From an uncultured Lachnospiraceae bacterium (GTDB lineage Bacteria > Bacillota_A > Clostridia > Lachnospirales > Lachnospiraceae): a stretch of DNA of 7,286 nucleotides. Below, piece by piece: positions 5,645-7,286 of the stretch. Where the stretch lies: NCBI GenBank assembly GCA_902795985.1, contig CADBNG010000078.1, positions 1 through 7,286 on the forward strand, read 5' to 3'. Under the pieces are notes generated by a model. It worked only from the letters and a program-made list of their open reading frames with translations. It searched no databases and was not told where the DNA came from. The translations under genes were made by a program, and so were the position numbers. The stretch's first letter is position 1, and each line of letters opens with the position of its first letter.

Positions 5645-5794
5645 AACATAACTATTCGGAAAACGCAGGTTTTACGAATAGTTAGAAGCGAAAAAAGGCC
5701 TGTTTAAGCCCGAAAGCGTCTGTAACCGCTTTTCCGTACCTTTCCTTCTGTTAGCAACTGATTCAATCATTTAACCATTATTATCCATACAGCT
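5645..5794 (+). promoter_or_regulatory. Long structured leader of the recombinase mRNA, or a small RNA
   Basis: About 150 nt lie between the predicted transcription start and the recombinase ATG, with no convincing ORF. The main element is a 36-nt hairpin (5649-5684): TAACTATTCG pairs with CGAATAGTTA (10 bp), then a single G-A mismatch, then AAAAC/GTTTT (5 bp) closed by a GCAG tetraloop. Downstream, GAAGCG (5685-5690) and AAAGCG (5713-5718) compete for CGCUUU (5727-5732); the second pairing makes a hairpin with an 8-nt loop. The last 60 nt are AU-rich and open. I do not recognise a known riboswitch class. It may be a regulatory leader, an mRNA-stabilising 5' hairpin or a short independent RNA ending near 5736. 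Confidence 0.5.
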
Positions 5795-6856
5795 ATGCCG
5801 GTACAAAAAACATTTCACGAACAAACCGATATTGACTATACCCTGAAGCTCCGGGAAGTTTTAAAAACGCTTCCCAGTTTTTCCCGGGATTTTTTCCGCG
5901 GTATTGCACAGACCACATCGGCCAGCACCCGCGTGAAATACGCTTACGATATCCGAATTTTCTTCCAGTTTCTCTGCGAAGAAAATCCTCTTTACCGCGG
6001 CTGTTCCCCCGCAGATCTTTCCCTTGATGTGCTGGATAATATCACGGCTCTGGACCTTGAGGAATATATGGAATACCTGAAGGCTTACAAGCAGCCGGAA
6101 ACGGACCAGCTGATTACCAACGGGGAAAAAGGCGTTAAACGTAAAATGTCGGCCCTACGGGCTTTTTATGCCTATTTCTTCAAGCGGGAACTGATTAAAA
6201 CCAATCCGACCCTTCTGATTGACATGCCGAAGCTTCATCAGAAGGAAATTATCCGTCTTGACGCCGGTGAAGTGGCTTCTTTGCTGGATTATATCGAAAA
6301 CGCCGGTGAAAACCTTTCCGGCCATCAGAAGGCTTACTATGAGAAAACAAAGGTCCGGGATCTTGCGCTTATTACTCTCCTGCTCGGCACCGGAATTCGT
6401 GTATCCGAATGTGTGGGACTGGACATGAAAGACGTGGATTTCCGCAACGGGTGTGTCCATGTAATTCGTAAAGGCGGAAACGAAATGATGGTCTATTTCG
6501 GGTCCGAAGTGGAAAAAGCCCTGTCGGACTATATGGATCAGCGGGAAAAGATGAAAACGATCGAAGGCCACGAAAACGCTCTTTTCCTGTCGTCCCAGAA
6601 CCGCCGTATCTCGGTCAAAGCTGTGGAAAACCTGGTAAAAAAATACGCTCAGGCCATTACCGGCAGCAAAAAAATAACCCCGCATAAACTGCGCAGCACG
6701 TACGGCACGCAGTTATACGAGGAAACCGGTGATATTTATCTCGTTGCGGACGTACTGGGCCATAAAGACGTCAATACAACCAAACGGCATTACGCTGCCA
6801 TGTCGGAAGGCCGGCGGCGCAGGGCCGCCAGCGCTGTTAAACTCCGGGAAAGCTGA
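5795..6856 (+). CDS. Tyrosine recombinase / integrase-like protein
   Basis: A 353-residue site-specific tyrosine recombinase, which would cut and rejoin DNA through a covalent phosphotyrosine. An N-terminal SAM-like core-binding domain (about 30-140, including STRVKYAYDIRIFFQFL) precedes the catalytic domain. All active-site residues are present: Arg202 (GTGIRVSE), Lys226 (RKGG), His297 and Arg300 (HKLRSTYG), His323 (LGHKD) and Tyr333 (HYA). The step from His323 to Tyr333 is 10 residues, as in many phage-type integrases; XerC/XerD usually have 9. It is also about 50 residues longer than XerC/XerD. So I do not name it xerC, although automatic annotation may. The ATG at 5795 is the only plausible start after the in-frame stop at 5759-5761, but lacks a Shine-Dalgarno. 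A TATTAT at 5779-5784 could instead give a nearly leaderless mRNA. No excisionase or att repeats are visible, and base use matches its neighbours, so it may be a resident chromosomal recombinase. Confidence 0.88.
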   Translation: MPVQKTFHEQTDIDYTLKLREVLKTLPSFSRDFFRGIAQTTSASTRVKYAYDIRIFFQFLCEENPLYRGCSPADLSLDVLDNITALDLEEYMEYLKAYKQPETDQLITNGEKGVKRKMSALRAFYAYFFKRELIKTNPTLLIDMPKLHQKEIIRLDAGEVASLLDYIENAGENLSGHQKAYYEKTKVRDLALITLLLGTGIRVSECVGLDMKDVDFRNGCVHVIRKGGNEMMVYFGSEVEKALSDYMDQREKMKTIEGHENALFLSSQNRRISVKAVENLVKKYAQAITGSKKITPHKLRSTYGTQLYEETGDIYLVADVLGHKDVNTTKRHYAAMSEGRRRRAASAVKLRES

Positions 6857-6895
6857 AAAGCATCCCAATACAGCCTTCATTAAAGCTTTTTCCGG
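6844..6895. terminator. Possible weak stem-loop between the convergent genes
   Basis: CCGGGAAAGC (6844-6853) can pair with GCTTTTTCCGG (6885-6895), with one bulged T and one G-T pair, across a 31-nt loop; it overlaps the end of the recombinase gene. An inner alternative pairs AAAAGC (6856-6861) with GCTTTT (6885-6890). Neither strand has a proper T-run after the stem, so termination here is uncertain. Confidence 0.3.
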
Positions 6896-6917
6896 ATCCT
6901 GCTCACTGTATAACAGT

Positions 6918-7286
6918 TCATTCCGGATCATACTCTCCGTATTCGCATCCGATATTCGCCGCATCCATATCATCGATCAGGATCAGTCCGTTTTTCCCCT
7001 TCCGGTACAGACGAACCCGTCCTTTGCCGTCCCCGCCGTTCCAGAGACGGTTATGAAGCTTCTTTCCGTTCGGCGCTTCATAATTGATGAACAGCATATG
7101 TTCTTTTTTGCATTCGACGTCGGTTTTCATCACGTAACGGGCGTTTTCCTGTCGGACTTTCCAATAAATCTTCCTGTCCGTTTCCCAGGATTTGAACGCC
7201 GTGCCCGGGAACATCCAGAATTTTGAAAAATTGAATTCATAGGAAGTTCCTTCGTAATACAGTTCGCCAAGAAGCTTGCGGTCAAA
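6918..7286 (-). CDS. Hypothetical protein, C-terminal part (5' end beyond the window)
   Basis: A minus-strand frame open from the right edge to a stop at 6918-6920, giving 122 visible residues. An internal Met at 7214 is not the likely start, because 24 more codons are open upstream to the edge. I do not recognise the family. The visible part is rich in aromatic residues and alternates charged and hydrophobic residues as a beta-rich soluble domain would: FNFSKFWMFPG, KSWETDRKIYWKV, HMLFINYEAPNGKK, RLWNGGDGKGRVRLYRK and the ending NIGCEYGEYDPE. There is no membrane segment or obvious catalytic motif. A lipocalin-like or tocopherol-cyclase-like barrel is a guess from the general look only. It converges on the recombinase gene with 61 nt between the stops. 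A plus-strand frame (6729-7226) overlaps it but is judged a shadow. Confidence 0.72.
   Translation of the reverse strand, partial: FDRKLLGELYYEGTSYEFNFSKFWMFPGTAFKSWETDRKIYWKVRQENARYVMKTDVECKKEHMLFINYEAPNGKKLHNRLWNGGDGKGRVRLYRKGKNGLILIDDMDAANIGCEYGEYDPE

Noticed and set aside
5640..5690. An integron attC site next to the recombinase
   Set aside because: The end motifs each miss the attC core consensus, the hairpin is too short and lacks the usual extrahelical bases, and the recombinase shows no integron-integrase insert that I can recognise.
6729..7226. A 165-codon plus-strand frame starting inside the recombinase
   Set aside because: It overlaps the catalytic end of the recombinase and then runs antisense to the minus-strand gene; the product looks like shadow translation and there is no ribosome binding site.
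1..7286. CRISPR arrays, tRNA or rRNA genes, insertion sequences, toxin-antitoxin or defence genes
   Set aside because: I looked for regularly spaced repeats, cloverleaf-like sequence, transposase motifs and small paired genes, and saw none.

Overview
The window looks like a chromosomal housekeeping stretch from a member of the Bacillota, class Clostridia, probably Lachnospirales or a close relative. Three things point there. The gene order rplU-prp-rpmA-obgE-yhbY-nadD-yqeK-rsfS is typical of Firmicutes. The ribosome binding sites are strong AGGAGG-type. The L27 precursor carries the Firmicutes N-terminal extension that the Prp protease removes. Base composition is near-balanced, and I saw no sign of foreign DNA in the housekeeping genes.

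Layout. Positions 1-1012 hold the 3' part of a GltA/NfnB-type NADPH-dependent flavoprotein that enters from outside the window. A near-consensus promoter (TTGACA-17-TATTAT with a TG extension, 1114-1142) and a structured leader (about 1149-1224) then drive rplU-prp-rpmA (1225-2163), closed by a strong intrinsic terminator (2173-2212). Next come obgE, yhbY, nadD, yqeK and rsfS (2245-5501), closely packed with stop/start overlaps at yhbY/nadD and nadD/yqeK, and closed by a second terminator (5538-5590). A separate promoter (5610-5638) and an unusual hairpin-bearing leader of about 150 nt precede a 353-residue tyrosine recombinase (5795-6856). A convergent minus-strand gene of unknown function (6918-7286) runs off the right edge.

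How the genes work together. L21 and L27 are 50S proteins, and Prp trims the L27 precursor. ObgE, YhbY and RsfS act in 50S assembly or in blocking subunit joining. NadD (NAD synthesis) and YqeK (Ap4A hydrolysis) are the usual metabolic passengers of this cluster.

The housekeeping part is ordinary. The least explained parts are non-coding: two abutting palindromes between yqeK and rsfS, one resembling a Gram-positive LexA box, and the recombinase leader, with a 36-nt near-perfect hairpin and no Shine-Dalgarno before the ATG. The unrecognised minus-strand protein is also open. I found no convincing new defence system, CRISPR array, tRNA, rRNA or insertion sequence.
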